In this document: positions 23,006-35,987 of the stretch, one piece after another
Numbering within the stretch: position 1 is the first letter of the stretch
Layout of the letters: each line of letters begins with the position of its first letter
Assembly (NCBI GenBank): GCA_024220505.1
Contig: JAKZZE010000004.1
Location: forward strand, 1,178,001 to 1,242,000
Length of the DNA stretch: 64,000 nt
Source of the DNA: Rhizopus arrhizus
Lineage: Eukaryota; Mucoromycota; Mucoromycetes; Mucorales; Rhizopodaceae
Reading direction: 5' to 3'
The notes under the pieces: model-generated
The model's input: only the letters and a program-made list of their open reading frames with translations
Database searches by the model: none
Told to the model about the DNA's origin: nothing
Made by a program: the position numbers and the translations under genes

Positions 23006-23116
23006 CGACGATTAAACAACAAGTAGCAAAGATATCAGAATAAGAGTTGAACCAAATAAAAGTATAGATCAAAAGGAGTCGATTGATGTAAAAATTGTTG
23101 ATGGATGGATAGATTT

Positions 23117-24145
23117 CACTGCAAATAATAGTGTAAATTGGGTAACAAATCGTTTACCAATCTTGTGAAATAATTTACAATCGTGTACAATCAGGTAAGA
23201 GATTTATCCACGCACAGCCTCCTGTCTCTGCCACAAATCGTGTAAGTTATTGTTTGCCCTTTGGTTAATTGATGGTTCAAGATTTGTGGCCAACACAGGA
23301 GACTGTTGGGAGACTTTTTCGTTAACTGATCTTGCAAGATGGATCTTTCATCAGTTACGTTGTGGCTCTTGTTTATTATCAATTTGACATCTAATGGTGC
23401 TTGGTAACCGATCACGCTTTGTAAATCATTACTTTATTTGTCTTTTCGCTCTTTTATAAACCACTCATGTTGCCTTATATACTTCTTTATTGACCACTCA
23501 TATTGCATTATATACTTCTTTATGAACCACTTATATAGCTTTATATACTTCTTTATTGACCATTCATATTGCAATAAATATTGCTTTATATACACAAAAA
23601 AATAGGGATTTTGTTTATAAAAAATAGCTTTTTTTTTTATTTGAATAAAATAATAATAATACATGGTGTTTCTTTGCTTGTAGCGTTTTAAAAGTGTACT
23701 TGACTTACCTAATGTCACCAGAATAGCAGCATCTAATCTAAAAATACATCAATTAATCTCGTGGAACTCAAGAAGTTCTCAAAAAAAAAAAAAAAAAAAA
23801 AAAGCCAAGCTCAAGGATTCAAGGATTAAAGGACTGGGGCACTTAAAGCAAAAGAAAAAAGACATCAGTACTTCAGAACCAAAGCAAAGACAGAAAAGAG
23901 ATAGAAGAGGCCAAAGCAAAGCAGCATTCATCTATGACAATTATTAGCTATCGTGTATATGTAGTAAAAGTAATAGTACCTTTCTTTAGATAGACCATGG
24001 GAAGAAAACTAGCTAAGCGTATACTCACAAGTAAAAAAAGCAGCAGATATCTATAATAATTATTAGCTATTGAGTATATATAATAAAAGTGATAGTACCT
24101 TTCTTTAGATGGGCTAAGAGAAAAACCTTGCTAAGCTTTACCAAC

Positions 24146-24179
<34 letters not shown>

Positions 24180-24806
24180 AGCAGTACTCCTCTATAATAA
24201 TTATTAGTTATCGAGTATATAGTAAAAGTAATAGTACCTTGCTTTAGATGGACCATGAGAAAAAAAAGAAAAAAAAAAAAAAAAACCACCAGCCAAGCTT
24301 ATACTAACAAGTAAAAGAAGAAGCAACTATAATCCTGGGAAAAAGACTTTATAAAGACCATTTGAAACATCAAGAAATCAACCAATACAATTTTACTAAA
24401 GTACAAGTACCATTAGAACAATAATAGAGTACATATAATATTAAGAACTTACCTTTTAGAGAGAATGTTTTGTTTTAAAAAAAAAGGAAAAAAAAAAGGA
24501 AAAAAAAAGTACTATTTTATAGCCTCATTTTACCAGTGTTACAGTTACCCACAATCGATTAAAAATAAGTCTTCTTTAATACTGCTTAACTATCGAAACA
24601 TTCAGAGAGACTATTCATAAACAGTTTAAACTTTTTCTTCTTTTTTTTTTATTTAAATGTAATATCTTTAACACCAAAGGCTTTTTTTTTCTTCGCTTTT
24701 TTGTAAAATAAATGAGTATCACCTTGTTTTGTATTCATCTTCAATTTATTTTGTACTCCTGTTTTTTTTTTTTTTTTTCTTCCTTTTATATAATTTCTTT
24801 TAAAAA
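23117..24806. other. P2 accessory-side leader
   Basis: Non-coding 1.7 kb. It includes a short 33-bp tandem repeat run at about 23456-23580, a 21-bp A-run, and intron-like modules read on the minus strand at about 23935-24330. The outermost 350 bp are unrelated to the matching region of P1 and P6. No credible coding frame. Confidence 0.55.
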
Positions 24807-26129
24807 ATGTCTCGTCGTGCTGCCACTCCCATCAACGTTCCCAGCAATGCTCCCAAGAGAGCAAGAATTTCCGTGAGCATTGCTGGATCATCATCCACCG
24901 TTGTTCCTGTTTCTGCTCCTGCTCCTACTCCTACTCCTGCTCCTACTCTTGCTCCTACTCCTACTCCTGCTCCTACTCCTACTCCTGCTCCTACTCTTGC
25001 TCCTGCTCCTGTTTTCGCTTCTGTTCCTGTTGCAGGCTTCAGTAGCTTTACAGCTCCTCGCTTGGAGAGCCCTGTTGGTACTGAAGCCATCAGAGCAGCC
25101 TCTGGTGCCGCACCAGAGATAATAGCTGCTCAGATACAGCAATTCCAACAATTGCTGCAGCAACAGCAACAGCAGCAGGAACAGCAACAGCAGCAGGAAC
25201 AGCAACAGCAGCAGCAACACCGAGCTTCAGAAGCTGAGGTCGACGCGGCCAAAAAAGAATGCAGTGTAAGTTTAGGACATATTTATTAAATTAGTAATTG
25301 TAATTTAATAACTATATTTTATACCTTTCTGTGTCATATAGAGCTATTTAGCAGAATACTACCGTGATTACGTTGTTGGTCGCAGAAGCGAATTTGACTT
25401 GGACGTTACCTTCGCCCATAAAAATAACAGAAAAGTCAAGGCATTGTTGTATGAGCAAGCCAGAAAGCATCATCGTTTTGATTTGCTCACCACCTCACAA
25501 GTAAATGCAATAATTAGGAGCAAGTATTCCTACATGATGAGCAAGGCCAAGGGGAAGACAGTTGTTTCACCAAAAACTACCTGTCGTAGCCGTATAAATA
25601 CGGTGAGTATTTAATATTTTTGAAGGTTATACTATAAAATATAGAAAATATTTACATTGATACCTTACGATAGAAACTCTCTAACAGGAGATCTGTTTAT
25701 ATGGCTAACCCTTCCGCGTTCGACGCCCGTTTCCCGTTCGCTGGTAAAATTCTGACTGTTGACTGGACGTCAGATGAAGAAGATGGACCAGAGGACGAGA
25801 ACGGTCGTACGTTCGTGGTCAAACGGCCATCATTTAGAAGCAACGAAGTAAGCAAAATGTTGTTGACAAATTTCATCTTCTAATATACCTTAATTAATCT
25901 ATAGGTGGTGCAATTCCACGAAGAGTTGCAAAAAAGATACAAGGAGTCGATGAAGAAAAAGGGGGCTCCACCAACTATTAGAAGAATAATAGAAAACGTT
26001 GAAGTGGAGTTCCCCGACAAACTTGATGATGCCGATTTTCCTTCCTGGGCTTTTTCTTCTTCTGCTCTTGGTTTTCCAACCTCTGTTTCTGCTTCTTCCT
26101 CTTTTGCTACTTCCAGTTCAATGCAGTAG
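24807..26129 (+). CDS. type A accessory gene, four exons, intact (P2)
   Basis: Exons 24807-25265, 25342-25602, 25674-25847 and 25905-26129, all joined in phase 0, encode 372 residues. Residues 1-20 are MSRRAATPINVPSNAPKRAR, with a basic run that could be a nuclear signal. A Pro-Thr-Ala repeat (about residues 38-75) and a Gln-rich block (about 110-140) fill exon 1. Exon 2 (87 aa) and exon 3 (58 aa) are the conserved core, with CRSRINT, FDARFPF, WTSDEEDGPEDENGRTFVVK and RPSFRS. Exon 4 carries FPSWAFSS and ends SSMQ. No family is recognised. It converges on the transposase with 150 bp between. A DNA-binding helper of the transposase is the working guess. Confidence 0.82.
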
Positions 26130-26279
26130 GCATTCTTCCCCTTTTTTTTTTTCTTGGTTTGCTTCTTCACAAATTGAATAAATTTTTTTAAAAAAAGTCT
26201 ATTGAATGATTCTTTAGTAAAATATATAATAAAACAATAATAATAATAATAATAAATGAATGAACGCTTCAACATATTT

Positions 26280-29176
26280 TTACATATAGATCCGTCTTGG
26301 GAGAGAAAGTGTAAGAATATGGTTATCTAAATATGACTTCACTGCTACTGGATTGTGAATTTTGTGAACAGGAAGTATATTTTGTTGTGAGACTGGGTCA
26401 AACTGGTTTTTCCATACTTGAATGCCAGTATCATCAAAGGACGGAAAGTGATGGGTCGCATGGCTGTACCAATTGACAAATGCAAAGTAATGAGTGTAGT
26501 TGTTAAATGAATGTGTGAAGAAATAAGAAATTTGACCAATGCGTATTTCATTGTTGATAATAGCTTGGATAATGCAGGAGGATGAAGAAGTTGAATTATT
26601 ATTTGATGACGTATATTTTTGTCGAAGCAAGTTTATATTTTTAAATGAATGAATAATATTGCTGATAAATGTGCCAGGGATGAGTGCATAGGTATAGGTG
26701 TAGTAATTAATCAATTGTTCATAGTGTTCTGGGCATATAAGTTGGGTTCGATTGTCGAAATTTAAAGGAAAGGATGTGGGTGGCAGAGGCTCACTACCAG
26801 TTATTGTTGAATTGAATAAGCTAGGTCCGTCTATGAAACGAGAGTAATCAAATGGCGTTAAACCACTCTCGTCATTCGTAACCTCACCTATCTTTTCTAT
26901 AAATTTAATTAGTAGGAGTATGTCTTCGTTTGTTGAATTGATAAAGGAATGTAAAGAATATACTAGATCTTGTGTGTGAACATTTTGAATGAACATAGTA
27001 GCATAAGTTGTTTCAAATCCAGTCTTAAAATTGATGTTTATATGTTTCATATCGCCATTAAGACGTTCAAAGCCATAAAGCCAAAAAGAGTATGATGGAC
27101 CAAAGTCCAGGAAGCTTTCTTTCAAATGGAGATGCATATGCATATTTGGAGTGGGCATAGATTCACCATACAGCTCGACACAGGTCTTGCCAAAGTTTTT
27201 CATCAATAGATGTGCGGTATCTATGTCTTCTACTGTGATGGAAGGGCCAGTGACCAGCTTCACAGCGTCGACATACCGCAACCAGTTTGTAAAATGTTCA
27301 CCTGCCAGTTTTTGTTTGAGAAGGAAAGGTGACAGCACAACAACCCAAGTTCTCCACTCATCTGATTTCATATTAGCAAAAGCACCAGAGATTTTTCCTA
27401 TTTTTTTTAAAAAAAAAGAAAAAAAAATAAGTATTTTGCTCCACCATGAAATAAAGCTTTATTCCATGTATATATAAATACGATCAAGCAGTATTACATA
27501 CCTTCAGATAGCTTAGCATATTGCTGAGGAACGATGATAGTGGTCGACTCTGCTGCCATTGCTGGAAAATCAGTAGAAACAAGCAAGCCAAAATCCTGCC
27601 AGACTTCAATCATTTTTTTAGGCGTTCCAAGAAACAAGTTATGCATTGGATCGACAGTTACATATCTCACCACATCAAAGTAAGGAAGTCGATGTACTTC
27701 ACTCCACTTTGTACCAGAACTTGCCTGTTTTTCTTCTTGTTGTGCCTTGTGCGTAGCAGTCAACCAGTCATACGCATCAAATCTTTGCTGTTCCCACGTT
27801 CTTTGCACCCAGTTTTCATCGTTGAAATCAGAAAAGTTTGGCTTTGAAGACTGGTACCAGTTGATAGACGGCCAAAAGCAGTTGAGCACTTGTTACATGC
27901 TTTAGTAGCCATGGCGCCCATGTATCCAGCTACTTTTCTTGCTGCAGGCATATCACAATTGATGGACATCAATGCCACACGAACTACTTCTCCGTTAGGA
28001 TTTTGGTAAGTGGGCATTACAACACCATTGTACAGTACAAGCAATTCATCTACCAATGGCTTCAAGAAGTTTTGGATTTGATCATCATTGGGCTCATGTG
28101 GTCCAGGAATAACACCTGCCAAAACGATGTTGGAAAACTTCATACGTGTATTTCTTGGCAGGTTGTTAATTGCAAGGTAAATGGCACCACTAGAATGCTT
28201 CATGTTGTCACTTGGCTGGAACCAATCCACATTCAAGGATACCATCAATGATCTTGGTTGACTGGTAAAAATTTGCCCGTTTGAATCCACAAGCTGATTC
28301 CAAACTCTGCCATCATATATGTCGAACATGACGTCTTCATCAACTGATCTTCTTCTCCATTGCTCAATTTGTTGTTCAAAACTGGGTCGCATAAAGAACT
28401 TTTTTAAAGTCTCAGTAATTGAGTTGTAGGGATACTCAAGCACTGGCTTTAAACTGCTGCCTACAAAAAGAGCATTTCCACATGGTTGTGCTTGTCGATA
28501 AGGGTTGTTAGGGAAGCGTACATAACCACAGGAGCGAGAATGCAAGCTTCCAGAAGTGTAAACGCTTCGACAAGCAGAGCAAACAAGAAAACGGGACAAA
28601 CCATTGCTGGCAGTGGAATAATTGACCATAGTACGGGCAGTAGAGATCTTTGTAGGAATCTCCATACCATGGCCAAGAGAACGGACAAAGAAGGAAAGAA
28701 AGGCCAACAAGTCTTCACCGGCTTTCACCGAGAGGTGCTTTGCTTGAAAAAGCACAATGAACAACAGTAAAAGGTGACGAAGCTGTTCTTCATTACTCAT
28801 TCCCTCCTCTTCGTCAACATTCATTTCGTCTAACAAGTTGCAAAATACATTTCAATAAATAAAACCTTTCGTATATTAAATACTTTGTTGATTAAAAATA
28901 TACCTTCAGTTGCTGGCTCAGGAATGGCTGATGAGTATTCGACAGTTTCCTCCCCGTTGTCGTTAGCTTCAGATACTCTTCTTGATTCTTTTTTTTTTTT
29001 TGAACATTAGCACATTTGGATTTTTATTAAAAAATAAAACAAAAACCTCTATTTCTAACTCTGTCGATAAGTTCATGGCCTCTTACAGTTCTCTTTGCAA
29101 GCATTCTAAATCCATTGGGATGGTTGCTGCATTCAGAACAGGTGCAAATAATTTTGGTGGCGTTGAAGTTGTTCAT
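26280..29176 (-). pseudogene. Plavaka-like transposase, frameshifted (P2)
   Basis: Four exons as in P3: 29176-29047, 28987-28904, 28829-27502 and 27397-26280. Exon 1 carries the CTCSECSNH zinc-type motif. Exon 3 has SLNVDWFQPS, ACNKCSTAFGR and VDPMHNLFLGT; exon 4 has FGPSYSFWLYGFERLNG and ends LPRRIYM. One base is missing near 27850, between LSTGTS and SKPNFSDF, so the protein breaks off before the second candidate catalytic Asp. Everything after is still readable in the shifted frame, so the loss is recent. A sequencing error at this single site is the alternative. Confidence 0.85.
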
Positions 29177-30469
29177 GTTTATATTTTTTAAATTTGGAAA
29201 TAGTAAAGAAAATAGGTAGAAAGAGAAAATATGCCTGATAAAAAAAAAACGTTAAATTTAAAAAACAAAGTCGGTGCTTAAAGTAACCTTTTTTTTCCCC
29301 TTGTTTTGTTTCATGGAATGCACGAGATGCCCAAGATACAAAAGATACAAAAGAAAACTCAAGTATTGGTCAAATGTAAGTTTATAAAAAAAATAACAAC
29401 AACCAAGTCTAATATCTGTTTCTTTTTTTTTTTTTTTCTTTTTTACATTAGAAATTCCTAATGGGACACATTCGGATGATGAACATTAACCTCATGAGAG
29501 AAGCTGTTCTTTCCAACATGATAAAGCTATAAGAATATCAAACTTATATTACTGCTTGCTGCTGAAAATCTCTTTTTAGTAAAGGAAGCTGCCACTGCTA
29601 ACATTTCTAATGGCTAATGGCTAATTGCAAATTACATCATGTGCAAACACAAAGTAAGTAATGAACTAGTATAAGTTTAAAAACATATATTCTATTATAT
29701 TATCTGTCATAAAAAATAATAAAGCAATCTATTTACTTGAAAAACAAAAACTTTTGCTTGTATTTGTCAATTATAACTGCCTTGTAATAAAATGTGAGCA
29801 AAGCTTCTTTCTTTTTAGAATATACAAGTATTCTTTTGTTATAACATAAAAGCATTTGCATTTCTATAAAGTATATTTGCTGTTAGATTATTGTTTTCAT
29901 TTGAATAAGGAACCTTTTATTGCTATGCTCTTTTTTTTTTTTCACTAGGTCTTTTTTTTAACTTTGTCTTTTTTTTAACTTTGTCTTTTTTTTTACTTTT
30001 AATTTTTCAGCTTCTTTTTTTTTTCCCAAGCGCAACTATTTTGTTACGTTCTGTTACACGTTTCTAATGAACTAAGCTAAAGATCACAGATTGCCTTCCT
30101 AATATGTATTCTTCTGTACAAAATAATCGCACGGTGCTTTTGATTTCCGCATTTTGCCCTCAAAAATAAAAGAAAGAAAATATCGGTCTTTAAACAATGG
30201 AGAGAAATACGCTTTCCAAAAAAAGATCGTTTGTAAAAAAAGACATTTTTTTAAAAACATGAATAACTCCATGAATATTTACCCTACAAAAAAAATAATA
30301 ACATCGTTAAATTTTTTATTTTTTTCGCATCTAAATCTTTTTTCAAAATTCGAAAATGATCAATACAGCAAGATTTAATTTTTTTCAGGAAAAAAAATAA
30401 CAATCCGTTACCCAAAAGAAGAGCAATCTTGCGCAATCCGGTACCTAATTGGAACGATTATTTGCAGTG
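29177..30469. other. P2 transposase-side leader
   Basis: Non-coding, with T-runs separated by CACTAGGTC/AACTTTGTC words (29930-30010) as in P1 and P3, and the near-palindrome at 29446-29463. The last 100 bp before the end are specific to this copy. No gene seen. Confidence 0.5.
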
Positions 30470-30472
30470 TTT

Positions 30473-30548
30473 GACAGAGATATCGGCTTTCCAAAAAAGA
30501 GACAAATTTACCTTTTTAACCAAAAGCGCGTTCTTAGTTTAGACGAAG
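30473..30548 (-). other. spacer between LINEs L3 and L2
   Basis: About 76 bp shared with 37104-37189: GACAGAGATATCGGCTTTCC, a T-rich part, and the inverse of CGTCTAAACTAAGAACGC at 30528-30545, directly against the L3 3' tail. Confidence 0.65.
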
Positions 30549-32158
30549 ATTTTTATTAATATATATTAGGAGTATATTGACAAGCGATAAATATCATGAT
30601 AGTCATACTCAAGTACAAAAAGAAAAGACAAGAAACAAAAAACACTCGCAGAGCACACAAGAGCGAAAAAAAAGGAAAGAGAAAAGGCCAATGGAGACGC
30701 TAACTACTGAGCAACTCGTCAACACCATGGTCTCCTCCGCATCGTGCACTAAAATGGTTTGGCAGTGGGAGGTAGAAGCCAGAGGGTGGATCAGAGCGCT
30801 TGTCATTAGGGAGTAGTAGCAGCAGAGGACTTGTCAATCCAGAGTTGTACTCGATGTCAGGATGACAGATCTTGTCAAAGTGACAGAGGATCTGACAAAG
30901 AGCGGACCAAAATGGCGGACAACGAGCAGAAGCAGAGACAGGAAGCAAGTTCAAGACATAGTCTATGTGGTGACCCACATAACCAGTCGGCGGTACAGGT
31001 AGACAGCACCAAAGAGCAAAAGGAACCAAGGTACAGACCATGAGGTGAGAACGAGAAGTATCGCCAAGACCACAGGAACAGGGAGCAGGCTTGCCTGGGA
31101 TCCAACCCATGCGCCATCTAACAAGACGAGACCGGTCAGCACGGGAGGCAGGCAAGTACAGGATGGGATCCACCCGGAGAACAGGACGACAAGCGCGAAT
31201 CAGAACCTGAGGGGTGGACTGTAAGAAGCTTTGAAATTGATCTTGACGATACCTTCGCAACCAAGAAGCAAGACGAGAAGACGAAAGAGGAGCATCCGAA
31301 GGGTAGTCGAGTACGATTTGCCGCTTACGGAGCTGTGTCAGCAATGACGACGGAACAGAAGAGGATAGCAGAGACAAGAGACAGTCATCAGGAAGGCCAT
31401 TGAATCGAAGGCAGAACTTCAGAACCAAGGTATCTGCTCGAAATGTCATTGACGGCAGATTGGTGATATGGCGGAGGACGACAGTCGAGGCAGTTCGATG
31501 GCCACCGACAAGCATTCGTAGACACCGGTCTTGAGCACGGTTGAGCTCTTCACCGTCCTTTCTTGTAAGTCGAGCAATAGCAAGGCCATACTCGAGCTTA
31601 GGACGGATGAAGGCAGCAAAGAGACGAGAAGAGAGAAGCAGAGTAAAGCCTTGACGGTTAAGACCCATAGAGTGAAGTTGAGCCATAGCCGCCAAGGTAC
31701 TTGAAGAGCGATGTTTTATTATGGCAGAGACAGAGATACCTTTACCATCGAAAGGGACACCAAGATAGGTAAACTCTTCAGCAGTAGGAAGGTCTTGACC
31801 ATATAGAGACATTTGAACATATCGACTTGAACTTGAAGAAGGTGCATTGAGGACGGCACACTTTGGTGGACTCCACTTGTAACCAAGAGTCAGAGAATGG
31901 ATCTGTGCTAGGTCCAGCATATGCCGAACTTCGCTAGCAGACCCAACCAGTGCCACATCATCCGCATACAACAGACTGTTGATGAGTGTGGGCGACAGAG
32001 ACGAGGAAGACAAAGCAGCAGTACCAACCAAAGGACCAAAGGGAAGACCATCGGAGACCAGAGCACCAGGACCAGGAGGACCAGAAGGAGACACCGATAG
32101 CACCGAGGTGGTTGTTGCAGAGGCAGCAGAACGAAGCAGAGCTGGCAATGTGTTGACA

Positions 32159-33792
32159 TACAGTAGCGGACAAAACTGGTGCACAAAAATTAAAATCAAC
32201 ATTGTATCTCCGCCATATGTCTGCGACTTTTGTGGCATATACCATCTGAAAGACAGTCCAAAATATACATTATGTTATGTAAACCGGAACTGTGCCGGAC
32301 ATCCCCCAGGCATAAGGTCATTTTTAGTGATTTTTTGCATATTTCAATTTTCGCCAAAAATGTAGTGCTTGTCTAGCCTTCTTTCAATTTTCCCCATATC
32401 TCTCCCGTTTGCTTTCAGATTTCACAGCATATTAGTAAATTTTAGTAGCTCTTAAAAAATATATAAAACTGTACTTATTTTGTATTTCCCATTGAGTCCC
32501 CCCTTTTGTTTTTACCCTATTCACTATAACAAAGTACTAGCCTTATATGTTTAAGAAAATAAGCAACTGTAAAAACGAAACTCTGAGATCTCGAACACGC
32601 CTAGTTCGTACGACAGCAGATATTTCTAGAGTAACAAGGATCTCTAAATGGACAATCAACAGGAGAAAGAGGGAAGAAAGAAACTTAATGTCTTGTGATC
32701 ATGAAGGTATTCCGCTATTAGCCTGAAAAGTTATTAGTTCAGTCATCAACCTAGAGCTTGGACAAGGTCCGCAACACACAGTTCCTGATGCTCAGCACAT
32801 TTTGAGGACCTTAAGATACAGTGTTAGCAGACTGTCAGTCTAAAGGCACAGTAGGAAGCTAGATTTTGAGTCCGGAAGTAAGGAATCGAAGAATTTCATC
32901 AGCTGTATAAGTCGGAAAAAGCGATGAATGTGGTATCACAACAAGCCATTGTATACTATAGAGGGCTGAAAGTCTGCTATCATTAGCAATGAAACAAATA
33001 TGAACATTAAGGATGCAGATAGTATACACTAATATTGAAAGCAAGTCGAGCAACCTTAGCGATTTTTTCACGGTGATCAAACAATGAAGCATGCTGGCTG
33101 CTCTGTTATGTTTTAAGGCTGTATTAGATATTGAGGACCGGAATATGTGTGTCAGGTATACGATGGTATAATGAACTCATAAATATACACATATATTTCG
33201 CTTACTTCATACCACAAAAGCCTAGCGTATAGTAGTCTAAAACGTCGTAATCTCTCGTTTCAGTATGACAATGACACAAGGCACAAGTCAACGCATGTCA
33301 TAAACTCAATATTTGATAACAGCGCTTCTGTGCTACAAGTTTAGCCGCCACTAATCCCGGCCTAAGTCCGCTTAAGCATGCCAGGTGGCAATTGATGGCA
33401 AAGGTATGATGATACGACACTAGATCAAAAAGGGTCGATGATCTTTGGAAAAGAATAGTTAAAGAGCCGGGTTCTTTTACTGAAAATGATATACACGCAT
33501 ATTATTAGCATATGCAAAGAAGAATATCCGATAATATCAAGAGATGAGATGATTATATAAAGTCTAAGATTTTAGCCACTTTTGCGGTTTTTAGAAAATA
33601 TAAGATTTTATAAATTCAAAGCACGCTTATCGCTCAGTTTTAACAATGTCATGCTTAGAACATACATAGATTACAATGACTAGTATATCCTCCTTCTAGT
33701 ACAGTTTCATGACTATTGCAATTACCATGAGCAGGTAATGGTAGTTAAAAGCTAAAAAAAAGTTTTGTGCACCAGTTTTGTCCGCTACTGTA
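32159..33792 (+). mobile_element. Tc1/mariner-like element T4 (family T)
   Basis: A 1634-bp copy, TA at 32159-32160 and 33791-33792, with the 28-bp inverted repeats starting CAGTAGCGGACAAAACTGGT. It splits L3 ORF2 between codons for I and Y in the stretch LYSIYVNTL; the uninterrupted sequence GTTGACATAGATCGAGTACA is visible in L2 near 19804. Confidence 0.93.
32575..33585 (+). pseudogene. degenerate Tc1-like transposase (T4)
   Basis: Same coding remnant as in T3 at the matching offset, with a few base differences. The block that reads EGWKSAIFSNETN in T3 is altered by substitutions but alignable. Stops lie at the same places. It is non-coding today. Confidence 0.58.
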
Positions 33793-35987
33793 GATGGAGT
33801 ACAGGTGAGGACTCAAGACAGAGCCCTGAAGGACACCTGTACTCGGCACAAACGGATCAGAGACATTGTTCTGCAACAACACAGACACCGAGACATCATC
33901 AAACATGTTGGCCAACAAGGACACCAAGGACAGAGGAGCAGAAGAGGCGAGCATCGATTGCCATATGATACGACGATCGACTGTATCATAGGCTGACTTG
34001 ATGTCCAGGAAAGCGACCACAGGATAATGATTGTGTCAGCGTCGGTAAGAGTGCATCAGATCATGAAGACAGAGAGCTTGATCCAATGCACTACGCTGGT
34101 GACGGAAACCACCTTGAACTACATCGAGCGGAGGAGAGACATCTTCAACAAAGGGAAAGAGACACATCTCAAAGAGCTTGCGGACGATGGAGGTCAAGGA
34201 GATTGGACGATAGTTCCCTGGCGAGGTAGGATCACCCTTTTTGTGGATGGGGACCACCTGTGCTTGACGCCAGAGAGAAGGGGTATACGACCACTGGTAG
34301 CAGATACTGAAAAGCAAGGAGAGCAGTGGGGCCAGAACAGACTTGATGGGGAGGAGCATCTCCGTACGCAAGTGGTCAGGACCAGGAGCCTTACGCAGAG
34401 GGAGACGTCGCATCAGTGAACCCACACTGTCAGCAGAGAACGAGGGCATACCAGGGTCTTGACTATCGAGGTCAAAAGGCACCATACCAGAGACGGAGGG
34501 CAGAGGGTCAGGACGCCTTGACGGAAGACCGTCACCAGAGTAGACCGAGGCAAGGTGTTGACGCATCGCGTTCGCACCTGCAGCAGGGCCGTCAGGATGA
34601 GTAAACCCAACCTGTTGACGTCGTCGGTTCCGAATCACCTTCACCTTCGACATCGCACGAGCAAGTTCGCCACGGGCCAGAGAGTCACAGAAAGCACGCC
34701 AAGAGAGACGTTTGGCAGACTTGAGAGCAGAGCGGAACCGGGCTTGAGCAACCTGATGTCGATCCCACCACAGGGCCTTTTCGATGCCAATAGCACGACG
34801 CCACTTGCGGTAATGGTGTTCACGAACATCGGCGAGTTCTTGCAAGTGCGCATTCCAGAATGGCTTCCATTGGGAAGGTCGAGAAGAGCGAGAGCCAACC
34901 GACTTGTCGAGTGCACTATAGATCGCCTCATTCAAAGTGTCATTGAGAGCGTCTATAGGCGGAGCAGCAGAAGGAGGACTTGACTTTAGAGCTTTGAGCT
35001 GATCAACCAATGGAGAGACCAAGGACTGGAATGTGGCCACGTACAGACTACAGACATCGGGTTCCTTCAACCGAGAGAGGTTCCATAGCCGACGGGCAGA
35101 AGAAGAAGAAGAAGAAGAGAGAACGGGCTGCGATGGATAACCATCAGGGACTGCATAGTCAAAGGACAAGGACAACAGTTTGTGGTCAGAGCCAAGAGAG
35201 AGATCACTGTAGACTTGCATCCGAGGGGACCTAAGGACAGAGGTCGTGTTGGTCAAGAAGTAGTCGATCATACTTTGCTTGACTTGACCACCACGAAAGG
35301 ACAAGAAAGTAGGTACCCCAGGAGCGAGAGTCGAGTTCAGAACAGAGAGAGCATGTTCTTCACACCAGCGAAGCAGCACCGAACCTCGAGCATTGGCAAC
35401 GGAATCACCCGTTAGTGCACCAAGACGCGCATTCAGATCACCACAGATGATCGTATCGTCTGTCAAGGGCAACGAAACCAACACAGAAGAGACCTCGTCG
35501 TTGGACAAGGAAGGGGGCAAATACAGACAGATGAGACGCAAGGAGCGACCCAACCGCAGACCCAGAGCATACTTGGTATGAACCGGGAACTGTACCACAG
35601 CCATCGGACACCGAGGAGACACCAGAGCAGAGACACCTTGAGAGCCACGATAGCTGTTGATCACAGGAGAGCCATACAGGTTGAACTGGGTCCAAGAGGT
35701 ACGGATCCTGTGAGGCGGAAGCAACCAGGTTTCAGTGATGAAGACCAAAGAGAACGACTGGCAGTGACGGAGGAGATCCTCGGCTGTGGATTCTTGAAGC
35801 CCATTGGCATTCCACAAGCCGATTGTAAGCGGTATAGAAGAAGATGACGATGACAAATGAGAGGATGGACCATGGGAGCCATGAGAACCAAGAGAAACCA
35901 AAGGAGAGGAAGGAGTTGACTGATCTGGGACCATACCAGATGAAGAGACCAAGGATGCACTATAATGACAAGTATTACTACTCATCA

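Larger units (their letters stand above)
18198..23116 (-). mobile_element. LINE retrotransposon L2
   Basis: A full LINE apart from its last few bases, which T3 cut off. It holds ORF1, ORF2, and a 5' UTR of about 110 bp running into the P2 insertion at 23116. It stands head to tail with L3: L3 3' end, 80-bp spacer with P2, then L2 5' end. ORF2 has two nonsense changes. Confidence 0.9.
23117..30469 (-). mobile_element. Plavaka-like DNA transposon P2 (type A)
   Basis: A 7353-bp element with CACTGCAAATAAT ends, flanked by TTT on both sides (23114-23116 and 30470-30472). The unoccupied sequence GGATAGATTTGACAGAGATA survives beside L3 at 37093-37112 with one TTT, which proves the boundaries and a 3-bp target duplication. 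The accessory gene is open, the transposase has a frameshift. Confidence 0.93.
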
